Position numbers and translations under genes: made by a program. The notes under the pieces are model-generated. The model was not told where the DNA came from, did not search any database, and worked only from the letters and a program-made list of their open reading frames with translations. From Trichobilharzia szidati (lineage: Eukaryota; Platyhelminthes; Trematoda; Strigeidida; Schistosomatidae), in the NCBI GenBank assembly GCA_944472155.2, contig OX235272.1, positions 88,604,020 through 88,668,019 of the forward strand: a stretch of 64,000 nucleotides of DNA, read 5' to 3'. Below are positions 10,802 through 20,060 of the stretch, in pieces. How positions within the stretch are numbered: the first letter of the stretch is position 1; each line of letters opens with the position of its first letter.

Positions 10802-11134
10802 ATGACGGTGGCGACGGTATCAGTAGGAGATAACTTGGGTCGCCACACCGTTCCTAGCGTAGCTCCGTTGATAGTAGCAACGGGCATCAACCAAATTTGT
10901 CAAACCTCACAACCTACTGATACATTGGCGACGGTATCAGTGGGGGCTGGACTTAGTCGTCAACAATCCAACCCGATGAACCAAACGAATCCAAGAAATA
11001 TCATGCCGGATCGGCCGTGGCCCGGATTAACAACGACCGCGCTTTCTGCTGCCGTGTCACAGGGCAGAAGTGATAAGTACGCTACTGAGACACACCAGGC
11101 CGTGTGTGACCGGCCTCAAGCAGATGTCCCCTGA
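10802..11134 (+). other. Open frame in the RTE 5' region
   Basis: This 110-codon frame is in the same phase as the pol frame and is separated from it only by the TGA at 11132-11134. It has no recognised domain but contains the doublet TVATVSVG / TLATVSVG about 117 bp apart. It could be an N-terminal extension of the RTE protein lost by a stop, or simply 5' UTR. A run ttcttctatttcag ends at 11174 and resembles a splice acceptor, but no donor could be paired with it. Confidence 0.3.
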
Positions 11135-14100
11135 GCTCTGTGGTCACGCAACACTAACCTTTCTTCTATTTCAGGTACCCAAAGACTAAACTCAGGCGTG
11201 AGGCCAGCAACCCCACCCTGTAAACAAACCTACTACAGAAACTTCAGCGTGAACAGTCTCCTTGCGTCAAAAGAAAAAGTCTGTGTGGGGACATGGAATG
11301 TCCGCACCATGTACGAGACTAGCAAAGCTGCCCAGATCGCAAGCGAAATGAGGAGATAAGGACTACAAGTATTGGGGATCTGCGAAAGCAGATGGAACGG
11401 ATACGGACTCACCAAATTGTCAACAGGTGAGTCAGTGATTTACTCCGGTCACCCAGAAGACAACCACACACACACCGAGGGCGTGGCTATAATGATGTCA
11501 CCAACGGCAACCAAGGCTCTGATACAATGGGAGGCGATCTCACCCAGGATAATAACCGCCAGATTCAACTCCAAAGGAAGGAAAGTGTCAATTATACAAT
11601 GCTATGCACCGACCAACAACGCAGACCTCGAAAAGAAAGAAGAATTCTACAGACAACTGCAGGCAGCAATAGACAATACTCCAGCCGGTGACATCAAAAT
11701 ACTAATGGGAGACATGAACGCCAAACTGGGATCAGACAACACAGGAAGGGAACTCATCATGGGTAAAGAAGCTCTGGGAGAGATGAATGAAAATGGAGAA
11801 CTCTTCGCCGACTTCTGCGCCTTCAATGAACTAGTGATTGGTGGCAGCGTATACAAACACAAGGATATTCACAAGGCTACATGGGTGTCACCAGATGGGC
11901 GAACCAAAAACCAAATTGACTTCATCACAATCTCGAGGAAGTGGCGGCGCAGCCTACTGGACACAAAAGCAAGAAGAGGAGCAGACGTTGGCTCAGACCA
12001 CTACCTCGTACAAGGAACAATCCAACTCAAATTAAAGGCTTTCAGAGAAACAGGAGCTGCAGATAGACCACAAGCCAAGTTCAACACTCAAAAACTAAAG
12101 GACCAGGATACAAAGGATATCTTTACTGCAAGTATAAAGGACAAAGCTGAGACACAAATCAACATTAGTGAAGAGGTTAGCGTCGAAAAACACTGGAACA
12201 ACCTGAAAACAGTATGGAGCGAAACCTGCATGGAAGTTCTGGGCAGAAAGAAGAGACAGGACAAACCGTGGCTCACTACGGACACTTGGAGGCTAATAGA
12301 GGAGAGAAGGATGGTGAAACAAAAAATTCTGCAGTGCACCGACGAGCAACAGAAACAGGAGTTGAATGTAAGCTACAATACACTGAACAAAGGAGTAAAG
12401 AAGAGTGCCAGAGAAGACAAAAGAAAGTATTATGAAGCCATGGCCAATGAAGCAGAACAAGCAGCAGGCAAAGGAGACCTCGCAACACTCTACCAAACAA
12501 CTAGGTACCTCTCAGGCAAAAATTCGTCACAAATTAAGCCAGTGAAGGATGAAAATGGAAAGTCAATCACCAAAGAAGTGGAGCAAAGGAAACACTGGGC
12601 TGAACACTTCAAAAGACTACTAAACCGACCGCCACCTACAACGCGCCCAACAATACCAACAACGGAAGCAGAATTACCAGTGAACATCAACCCCCCGACG
12701 AAATCAGAAGTCCTGAAGGCAATCAAGATGCTGAAAGCTGGGAAAGCAGCAGGACCAGATGGAATCCCAGCAGAAGCATTGAAAGTCGACCCAGAGACAA
12801 CAGCAGACTTGATGACGCCACTACTAGAGAAGGTGTGGAAAGAAGGCAAAGTACCCGAGGATTGGAAGAAAGGATACCTATTCAAACTACCAAAGAAAGG
12901 AGACTTAAGTCAATGCAAGAACTGGCGCGGAATTATGCTCCTTTCCATCCCAAGCAAAATACTAAGCCGCATCATCCTGGAGAGAATCAAACAAGCCCTG
13001 GATGAAAAACTTCGACCAGAACAAGCTGGATTCAGGAGTAACAAGTCATGTATTGATCAAATCGCCACACTACGGATCATCATTGAACAAAGTTTGGAAT
13101 GGCAGTCACCTCTCTTTCTCAACTTCATCGACTTTGAAAAGGCCTTCGACAGCGTCGATCGAGAGGTGATTTGGAAACTACTTCGCTACTACGGGGTGCC
13201 GCCGACAATTATACATCTCATCCAACAGTTGTATGACAACGCTGCATGCCAAGTAATCCACAACGGGAAGCTCACGGAATCCTTCGAAGTGAAGACAGGA
13301 GTAAGACAGGGTTGCCTATTATCGCCAATGATTTTCCTGATTGCAGTAGACTGGATAATGCGACAAACAGCGGGCAATGAGGAAACAGGCATAAAATGGA
13401 CTCACACAAAGAACTTGGAGGATCTGGACTTCGCCGATGATATATGCCTGATTTCCCACAAACTGGAAGATATGCAAGTGAAAAGTAACAAGTTGGCATA
13501 AGAAGCATCAAACATAGGACTCCAGGTGAACATAGAGAAAACGGAGGTGATGAAGATCCCTGGCCAACACCAACAACAACAACAACAGACAGCAATCAGC
13601 ATAAATGGGAGGAACCTGAAAGAAACTACCTCCTTCACCTACTTGGGAAGCATTGTTTCAACTACAAGCGGAACTGACGAGGATATCAAAGCAAGGATCG
13701 GGAAAGCAAGGCAAGCTTTCATTACTCTGAAGTCTGTGTGGAGGACAACATCATTCAGCGTCAAAAATAAGATCGGGATTTTCAACTCCAATGTGAAGTC
13801 AGTGCTACTATACGGATCAGAGACTTGGCGTGTCACAAAGAGCACCTCAAACAAGCTACAGACCTTCATTAACAGATGTCTTCGCTCAATACTCAAGATC
13901 AGATGGCCGGAAAGGATCAGCAACAAAGATCTCTGGGAGAGAACCAACCAGGAACCCATTGTGAAACAAATAGGCAGGAAAAAATGGAGATGGATTGGCC
14001 ACACTCTGAGGAAACCAGCAAGTGACATCACTAGACAAGCCATGCTCGAGTGGAACCCGAAAGGGAAGCGGCGAGTTGGTCGTCCAAGGGTGACCTGGAG

Positions 14101-14221
14101 GAGATCATGTGAAGAGGAGATGAAAGCATGTGGGCAGACCTGGAGCCAGGTGAAAACTCTAGCAGAGAATCGAACGCAATGGAGACGCATGGCTGAAGCC
14201 CTATGTTCCTCTAGGAACTAA
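11135..14221 (+). pseudogene. RTE endonuclease-reverse transcriptase, two nonsense codons
   Basis: One frame is open for 1,029 codons except for TAA at 11357-11359 and TAA at 13499-13501. Endonuclease blocks, in order: GTWNVRTM (11288), LGICESRW (catalytic E, 11371), IIQCYAPT, LMGDMNAKLG (11700), NQIDFITISR (11911) and SDHYLV (11994). RT blocks: KAGKAAGPDGIPAE, FRSNKSCIDQIATL, FIDFEKAFDSVD (motif A), GVRQGCLLSP (motif B) and DFADDICLIS (motif C, 13427). The C-terminal part after the second stop has TYLGSIV, SVLLYGSETW, IGRKKWRWIGHTLRKP and GRPRVTWRRSCEEE. Other copies read Y at the first stop (6.8 kb) and E at the second (22.4 kb). Catalytic residues are intact, so inactivation looks recent. 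The enzyme would nick chromosomal DNA and reverse-transcribe its RNA at the nick. Confidence 0.93.
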
Positions 14222-14240
14222 AGGAAATAATAATAATAAT
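14222..14240 (+). repeat. RTE 3' tail, (taa)n
   Basis: aggaaataataataataat directly follows the stop codon and abuts the right target-site duplication. The stop lies inside the 3' stem-loop gttcc-tcta-ggaac (14204-14217). Confidence 0.9.
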
Positions 14241-14251
14241 AAAGGCAGATT
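14241..14251. repeat. RTE target-site duplication, right
   Basis: Exact copy of 10117-10127. Confidence 0.85.
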
Positions 14252-14519
14252 AGAATTATATCAGAAATTGTATTGCGGAACAATTTCAAGATGGAGTAAT
14301 AGTCAGTTAGTTTCGATTATCATTTAGAATATTTACGGTCAATAGGAACATGAGATGAAATAATTCAGTGTGATGTGTATATATAAAGTCAACAAAAGTA
14401 CAGGTTTCTTCAAGGACTAGTGTAATCAACGGTGTGTGAGAAATAAGCCACCAAACAGGGTGAGCTAGGCGTGAGTTTATGGGTGACAAATAACAGCAAT
14501 AATAAGGAGGAAATAATAA
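14252..14519. repeat. Duplicated segment, copy B, 3' part
   Basis: This continues copy B after the RTE insertion: gaattatatcag at 14253 aligns with 8778, and the match runs to aataataagga. The open frame on the minus strand is shared with copy A and shows no domain. Confidence 0.85.
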
Positions 14520-14640
14520 CGAGGCATGTGCACAGTGATGGCGAGCTACCTAGAATGGTGGCCACATTACAAACCTGACTGATAGATTTCAGTCTGCACC
14601 AAAGAGAGGACTAGAAACATCACACTAGTTACTAGTGCCA
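14520..14640 (-). repeat. SINE-B flanking module, inverted
   Basis: cacattacaaacctgactgatag...cagtctgcaccaaagagagga is the reverse complement of about 55010-55130, which also precedes a SINE-B. Here it is inverted relative to the SINE, and the junction carries the palindrome actagttactagt. Confidence 0.6.
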
Positions 14641-14870
14641 AGTCAAAATATCCACTACAGTCCTACAGGAAGTCAATCGCGAGCCCGAATAGCTCAGCGG
14701 TAACGTCTCTTACTGCAGCACTGGGTGACGCGGGTTCGAATCTCAGAAGGGACATGAGTTCCTTCAAGATTGTAGTTGCGCTTTGCTGATGAGTGCCAAC
14801 TAGCACGAAACCTAGGTCCAAGGCTTCCTGCCGATTGCCTCCAATCACCTAATATCATCAATAACGAGGC
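14641..14870 (+). mobile_element. SINE-B, best-preserved copy (Sm-alpha-like)
   Basis: The tRNA-like head starts at 14683, with a consensus-quality A box TAGCTCAGCGG (14690-14700) and B box GGTTCGAATC (14733-14742). Both are polymerase III internal promoter elements. A hammerhead ribozyme follows at 14780-14824, then a short tail ending near tatcatcaa. tRNA-headed, hammerhead-carrying SINEs are a known schistosome feature. It is not a tRNA gene: no acceptor stem closes around the boxes, and the same unit recurs at 4.8, 48.4 and 55.2 kb. Confidence 0.85.
14780..14824 (+). ncRNA. Hammerhead ribozyme, apparently intact
   Basis: Stem I strand gctttg (14780-14785) pairs with caaggc (14819-14824), including one G-U. 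The core CTGATGA is at 14786-14792. Stem II is gtgc/gcac (14793-14796 / 14803-14806) with loop caacta. Core GAAA is at 14807-14810. Stem III is acc/ggt (14810-14812 / 14815-14817) with a two-base loop. The cleavage nucleotide would be C14818 in GTC. Every invariant core position is present. The very short, self-complementary stem III (cctagg) is the form known from schistosome hammerheads, which often cut best as dimers. Confidence 0.85.
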
Positions 14871-14884
14871 ATGATGTTAAAACA

Positions 14885-16325
14885 CACACACAGAAGTGCT
14901 ATCAATAAACAATTATCGGATAATGAAGAATTTAATAAAGTGTCAAGAAAAGCATTGTGTGAATACATTAAACTTAAACTAAGATATGAGCATGGTTTTG
15001 CAAAGAAAACGCTGAATGTTCATACGCATAAAAAGAAATTTGCATAGGAAAAGTACATGGATAGGACAATATACACGTTTTCACAGCTTTGTTCCTCTCT
15101 AGTACAAAAGATATTTAGTAAAGACCCTCAGCCACAGAGTTAGAGCTATATGCTCAAAGATGTAACTGAAGATAGCGTATGATATCTTGATTGGAAATAA
15201 CTATCCAGACAAATTAGTCAGGAAACATATAACTAAGAAATTTGAAAAGTACAGTTTACCATCCGTAAACAAGAAGCTTTCATACATACGACTGCACTTC
15301 AAGGGCGATATACCTAGCAAAATAATCACGAAGTTAAGGAAATTAATTCAAAGAACTTTTATTGCTGGCAGACCACAAGTATTATTTTCTACACCACCTA
15401 TGGTGACTCCTCGATTGAAAGATGAAGTAACTTCTATTGTATCTACCAATTCAACTGAGATTGTAGAAGCAGTTATATTGGCCAATGCTCTAGGAACTTG
15501 ATATTTCGTGCTCGCTCGCGAAAATCTGCCAGTGTGGTTAAATAAAGGTGTAGTCAGAAGCATTAATAGCTCGATATTAGAACACCTGGTCCAAACCGGC
15601 CACAAGGCTAATATTGAAGAGTCCTTCTCCATTATCTATCGGATACTTAACAAATTGCCAAAAACATTGAGGTACTGCATACTGCAAACAGTAGAGGCTA
15701 TGACGATTCGCGTGAAACAACCAGTGCTTTGTGTGCAAAAGAAGCAAGTCCAGCCACTATTACTGCCTTTGCGGCCTTCAGTGGAGACTATAAATTCATG
15801 AATTTGTATTATTATTTTTCCTAATTTGTCTGTCTGATATTCAGTGTATTGTTATGTTGATGTTACTGAATCGTAATTCATTGATATTATTAATGTTTCG
15901 GTGTTATTTAAACAACATTAATGTTGTTCATAACACTAATTCATTCACTATAAAAAATATATAACTTTAGAACCTGATGATGAAGTTGTCGAAAAGAGTA
16001 TTCTTTGTTCATTAACCGTTCTGTCGAAAATTTTAATGGGCACTTCTAATCAGTTATTCTGTTAATTTCAAAAAATTCTTTCAGAATGAAAGTCGACACT
16101 TCTCTGCTTACATATTTATCATAATTATACACAATTGAATGCTTATTTAGTTTTGTTTAAATTGCTGTCTACTTTCTATGCACACTTCATTTGAAATCAA
16201 ACACACCCACCCTTTTTAAAAAAATACACTTTAAAACATTCACTTTCAGTCACTTCTCTCATAATCCCGCATCCATAAATTATTCTTTAGCAGTTTTTTA
16301 TATGTCTTTTAGTTTGTTTTTGACT
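14885..16325 (+). pseudogene. PLE-1 copy 3, 3' half plus full terminal repeat
   Basis: After broken RT remnants (LNVHTHKKKFA near 15010), the linker reads IGNNYPDKLVRKHITKKFEKY..VNKKLSYIRLHFKGDIPSKIIT, then LIQRTFIAGRPQVLF (15187-15400). The endonuclease core itself is garbled around 15420-15500. Its C-terminal part ENLPVWLNKGVVR..LEHLVQTGHKANIEESFSIIYRI is at 15515-15650. The terminal repeat runs from 15815 to 16315 and contains CTGATGA (15974-15980) and GAAA (15991-15994). It is about 80% similar in order and content to copy 1 but on the opposite strand. Confidence 0.87.
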
Positions 16326-17084
16326 CAGACTAACTATTTGAAAAAGAACAAGTATGTTTTTTAGACAAATACATTAAGAATATTTTTTTTAAACTATAGA
16401 CATTGTGTTTTCCTTGAGTGAAAGTTGAACTCATTACAGAACATTTTTAATATAAACACTTTTGAGTTAAGTAGTTAAATTGAAATGCGGGATGTCATCT
16501 GAACTATCAACTTTTAAATATAATGTATTAGTCGTTATAATATTATAAATAACATACAATTTAACCATACGAAGATTTTTTGTTCTTTCACATTATCATG
16601 TGCTGTTTTACTAACTAAATAGAAAAGAGTAGAAAGTTTATTAAAACAAGTTAAGTCTTAATGTAATAGTAGAGTAATAGGCATTGTGGTAGAGTTTGTA
16701 ATTCCATATTAGACTAAGCTAAACTATAGCAGACACATGCGTCAACTTTAACGCAAACCATGAACAATGAAATTCGCAGAACTGTTAAGAAAATGATTAT
16801 AGATCATGGTGTTCTTAGATCCATTGATATTTCTAATTCTTCTTTTTTAATATAACCCTAAATCCAACCCCTCCTAGAAGACCGATTATTCATCACATAT
16901 ACATGTCTTTGTAACTCAAATTAATCCATTATTCATTCATACAGTAAGCAAACGCTCGATCTCCCTGAAAGTTGTTTAGCCAGTTCGGAAGAAAAGTCAT
17001 AATTTGATTTGGTTATACTGCTCCTAACTCTGACTGGTTGTCGAAAGTCAGGGCGTGGGGTTTGGCTGGTATATTTTAACTTTG
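16326..17084. other. AT-rich sequence, nothing recognised
   Basis: No coding frame or repeat family was recognised. Short taaccctaaatccaaccc near 16853 is not a telomere array. Confidence 0.45.
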
Positions 17085-17230
17085 CCTCATATTAGGTGTA
17101 ACACACAGTGAGTAATGCAGGATCAATAACTGGATGGTGTTTTGAGCACAATTTATTGCTCATAATCATATTAGTGTATTCACATGACTTCTTAACCTGT
17201 CTAGCTAGTGAGTCGAGAGATTTAAGTAAT
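17085..17230 (+). repeat. Repeat E copy
   Basis: It shares, in order, acacacagtgag, actggatg, caatttattgctcataatcat and cacatgacttc with 19720-19870 and 46345-46445. It sits next to a PLE-3 fragment here and at 21.5 kb, so it may be PLE-3 terminal sequence. Confidence 0.5.
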
Positions 17231-17274
17231 GAAATCTGACAGATGTAGAAAACATTCTTAGTCAATAAATATCC

Positions 17275-17400
17275 ACCAAAATCAATTCAAAAATGTATGA
17301 AGGCACATAAGAAAAATAAAGGTATTAATGGAAATAACGAGAACAATACAAATAATAAGGAATTCAAAGCCTCTGTAGTAGTGTCATATAACGAAGGATC
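17275..17400 (+). pseudogene. PLE-3 fragment
   Basis: The plus strand reads GNNENNTNNKEFKASVVVSYNEGSF, which matches NINKREYKASTVIPYKEGTSK at 20.95 kb. This is the segment just before the endonuclease in PLE-3. It is cut at 17400 by the end of PLE-2. Confidence 0.6.
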
Positions 17401-18262
17401 CTTTTTGATGTAGTAGCGTCCTCTGAGCTGGATAGTTTATTTGCGAAGCCTTCATTGCCCTACTAGTCAACATCTTTAGAGCATACTTCAATTTGATGAA
17501 GTGAGCTTTTAGATTTCTCCACGAGTTTATTAGTCATCTCTCCTAGTAACCTGGAACGTGACTGATTGCTCTTCTCTGTCTTCACACCCCCTAGTCTATT
17601 TGTATTGGTATTGATTGTTTCCTTGACCTGAAGTTTGACTTTTTGTGTATGAGATTTTCCTCTCATGGACTGGAAAATTTTGTCTGTTTCAATGTGTCTA
17701 TTAATTGACGATTCATTGGGATACCAGGCTTCCAAAAATTCTCTGGTATTCTTGGTGTTTCCTCTTCCTAATATCTGAATGTTGTCCCAGTCGAATTGAT
17801 GTCCATGGTTGTCTGTATGTAGTGATATGAGGGAGTGGATATCATGTCTTGAAATAATAGGGAAGATTTGTAGCTCAGGTGGATGATTTGCAATTAATAG
17901 TGTTCTCTGAGCTGGTTGGTTTAGTTGCGAAGCTTTCGTCGTCCTTCTGGACAACATCTTCAACTTGACGGCTAGTTTGTGTTCATGGATGCGAAGACGA
18001 AGAGGGCGTCCACTTTGGCCAATGTAATGTTTTTCACAGTCGTTGCAATTTATTTTGTAGATGATGTTAGTTTTATCTTCTTTCGTTATTGAGTCTTTTG
18101 GTTGACACAGAGTTGAGTGAAGTGATTTTGTTGGCTTGTGTGCGACATCAATTCCTAAAGGTTTGAAGAGTCTTGCAGTGATTTCTGAGATGTCCTTTAT
18201 ATGTGGTAGGGCGATTTTTTTGTTTATTGCTGAAGATAATATCAGTGTAGTCACACGACTTC
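17401..18262 (-). mobile_element. PLE-2 copy with endonuclease frame
   Basis: The element runs from the pre-endonuclease region near 18260 to its terminal module at 17401-17500 (complement of ctctgagctggatagtttatttgcg). A second, internal copy of that module is inserted at 17851-17964 inside the reading frame. Confidence 0.8.
17463..18254 (-). CDS. PLE-2 GIY-YIG endonuclease C-terminal protein, 263 codons
   Basis: Residues 1-60 (KIALPHIKDISEITARLFKP..GIDVAHKPT) match the region N-terminal to PLE endonucleases. The GIY-YIG core is NIIYKINCNDCEKHYIGQSG followed by RPLRLRIHEHK (about residues 62-93), with both tyrosines, the RPLRLR arginines and the zinc-like CNDC pair present. After EHKLAVK there are 38 extra residues (LKMLSRRTTKASQ...), absent from the 31.8 kb copy, which reads EHKLAVKRHDIHS. 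The frame then resumes RHDIHSLISLHTDNHGHQFDWDN. No RT is encoded, so this is the 3' part of a truncated element. It is the longest unbroken PLE frame in the window. Confidence 0.82.
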   Translation of the reverse strand: MTTLILSSAINKKIALPHIKDISEITARLFKPLGIDVAHKPTKSLHSTLCQPKDSITKEDKTNIIYKINCNDCEKHYIGQSGRPLRLRIHEHKLAVKLKMLSRRTTKASQLNQPAQRTLLIANHPPELQIFPIISRHDIHSLISLHTDNHGHQFDWDNIQILGRGNTKNTREFLEAWYPNESSINRHIETDKIFQSMRGKSHTQKVKLQVKETINTNTNRLGGVKTEKSNQSRSRLLGEMTNKLVEKSKSSLHQIEVCSKDVD

Positions 18263-18668
18263 CTAACCTGTCTCATTCATATAACCTCACTGTCTCCTAG
18301 TTTTTATTGCAATCTTCCATATGTCAAGGATAGTTCTTGCATCATTTTGATAAATCTCTTTTTCTGCACCTTACTGTACTACCACTAGGTTAACTAATCA
18401 CTTAAAAAGCTCGGACATTATTATGCACTGAAATGGGGAAAGATAGGGTGAAAGTATTAAAAGCAAATAACACCCATTCGAATTTATGCAACGCCAATAT
18501 TGGATATATGGACAGTTGAAGTGCAAGGCAGGAGGGTATGTGGATATATATAGGAAGTCAGGAAGTCGTGTAAATTCACTGAGGTGATTATGAACAATGA
18601 ATCTTTCTAAAAAGTTCGTTTAATTATCAATCCTGTATCACTGATTGTGTGTTATAGTGAGTCAGCTT
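18263..18668. other. Nothing recognised
   Basis: Short sequence similar to 17160-17230 (cacgacttcctaacctgtct) at 18255-18280; otherwise no family or frame is seen. Confidence 0.45.
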
Positions 18669-19520
18669 ATCTTATATTGTTTATTATTGTTATTCTTTTG
18701 AGTTCCGAGTGTAACATAGGGATTCAGCAACACATCTCCACTTTGTTCTATTCTCTGCTGTCCTCTCTAGTTGGTTGACCCCACGATTGTCCATAATCTC
18801 TCATCTCCTCTTCCAACTCTCCATGTCACCCTCGCACCGACGACTCACTCGTCGGATTCCAATCGAGCAATGGCCTGCATTGCGCGCAATATCATTCGAC
18901 GGACACCTCAACATATGTCCAATCCATCTCCATTTTCTCCTACATATTTATTGAGCAATCAGCTCTTGCTTGTTGGTTTGTTCTCAATCACAGTTTCTTT
19001 CTGGTCAGCCAGCCAGCGAAGGTGGGCGCTGCTGATAAAAGTCTTTGGTCGCCTGTTGGAAATCCTTTTCGTGACTGACGCGCAGTGCAAGTTTGTAACC
19101 CGTATAGAACAAGTGACTGACTGACTTCACATTTGTGTTGAATAGAATCCGAATCTTGTTGTTTATACTGAGTCGGAGTACAGGAGATTTCCAAACTAGT
19201 TTCAGGTTGACGGAGGCGTGTCTCGCCTTTTCGATTCTGGCTGGCTGGCTTTGACATCTTCATCTGTGCCATCCACGCGTAGTTAAGACAGTGCTTCCTA
19301 GATAGGTAAAGGAAGTGACCTCTGTCAAATCTCTCCCGTTGATGGTGATTGGTGCTGGTTGTTGTTGCTGTTGGTAGTGGTTGGTTATCTTCATCCCCTC
19401 CATCCTCGCTATGTTCACCTGGAGTCCTGTTTTCGCTGCATGCTTCTTCAGCCAGTTTGTTGGTCTTCACCTGCCTGCGAATCTTCGAGTTTGTGTGACA
19501 TAAAACATAAATTATCTGAG
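18669..19520 (-). pseudogene. RTE LINE, 5'-truncated
   Basis: The minus strand begins after motif C (complement of cagtttgttggtcttcacctgcc near 19450) and passes the poly-glutamine-like (caa)n stretch near 19350-19370 and the TYLGS region. It then reaches a form of the IGRKKWRWIGH domain near 18925, and ends with gttacactcggaac and an aataacaataataaac tail at about 18669. Several frameshifts are present. Confidence 0.75.
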
Positions 19521-19534
19521 AAATCCAGATCTTA

Positions 19535-20060
19535 TATTGATTTGAATTAAATCTTGGCTGATACATATCTCACGTAAATTACATGGAATTTTGATTGGTA
19601 TATTTAGCTCGATGTCAAATCATTTTTTTATAAAAACAATAAAATAAATCATCCAGAAAAATTTCAGAAATCACAAAGAATGTCACATATTAGAAGTACT
19701 TCATATAAAATAGTATCCAAATTCCATATTAGTTTGTTCATTAGATGTATCACACAGTGAAACAGTACTATTTACTGGATGACAAGGTTTCGAACAAAAT
19801 TTATTGTTCATAATCATATCAATTATAATCACATGACTTCGAAACTTAAGTTTTATAGTTGTCTGAGTGAGCAGGAATGATGAACTAAGACAGAATTTCC
19901 CCTGGATCAACACCCCCCGATGAAGTGACCAAGTCAATTCATTGTGTGTTATGTCAAAAAAAATTATCTAATATGGAGTTCAATTAAACCTTGGCTGATA
20001 AACTTCTCTCATGTGTTACATGGGGTTGTGACAGGTGTATTCAGCATTTTTAAAAAATCG
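19535..20060 (+). repeat. Local direct repeat around a Repeat E copy
   Basis: aattaaatcttggctgatac..ctcacgtaaattacatgg (19545-19600) recurs as caattaaaccttggctgata..ctcatgtgttacatgg (19981-20025). Between them, 19700-19870 is a Repeat E copy (cacacagtgaaacagtac, tttcgaacaaaatttattgt, cataatcat). No coding is seen. Confidence 0.5.

Larger units (their letters stand above)
10128..14240 (+). mobile_element. Near-complete RTE-clade LINE
   Basis: This is a 4.1 kb insertion bounded by an exact 11 bp duplication. It consists of a T-rich start (10128-10190), a 5' region of about 1 kb, one long frame encoding endonuclease and RT, a very short 3' UTR, and a (taa)n tail at 14226-14240. Its layout, single ORF and trinucleotide tail fit RTE elements such as schistosome SR2-type LINEs. 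The 5' region contains two copies of ggcgacggtatcagt (10810 and 10927). At 11195-11250 lies the segment also present in SINE-C. The T-rich left end could be part of the 5' UTR or of an earlier insertion. Confidence 0.9.

Noticed and set aside
11161..11175. Splice acceptor in the RTE 5' region (ttcttctatttcag)
   Set aside because: No matching donor upstream could be argued, and such runs are common in AT/pyrimidine-rich DNA.
12088..12885. Several minus-strand open frames of 67-131 codons
   Set aside because: They are antisense shadows of the RTE coding sequence and show no domains.
14683..14755. tRNA gene, from perfect A and B boxes
   Set aside because: No closing acceptor stem, and the unit is followed by a hammerhead and recurs as a dispersed repeat; it is a SINE head.
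17463..18254. Host GIY-YIG nuclease gene
   Set aside because: The same sequence occurs at 26.2 and 31.4-32.0 kb with the same terminal module, so it is a mobile PLE.
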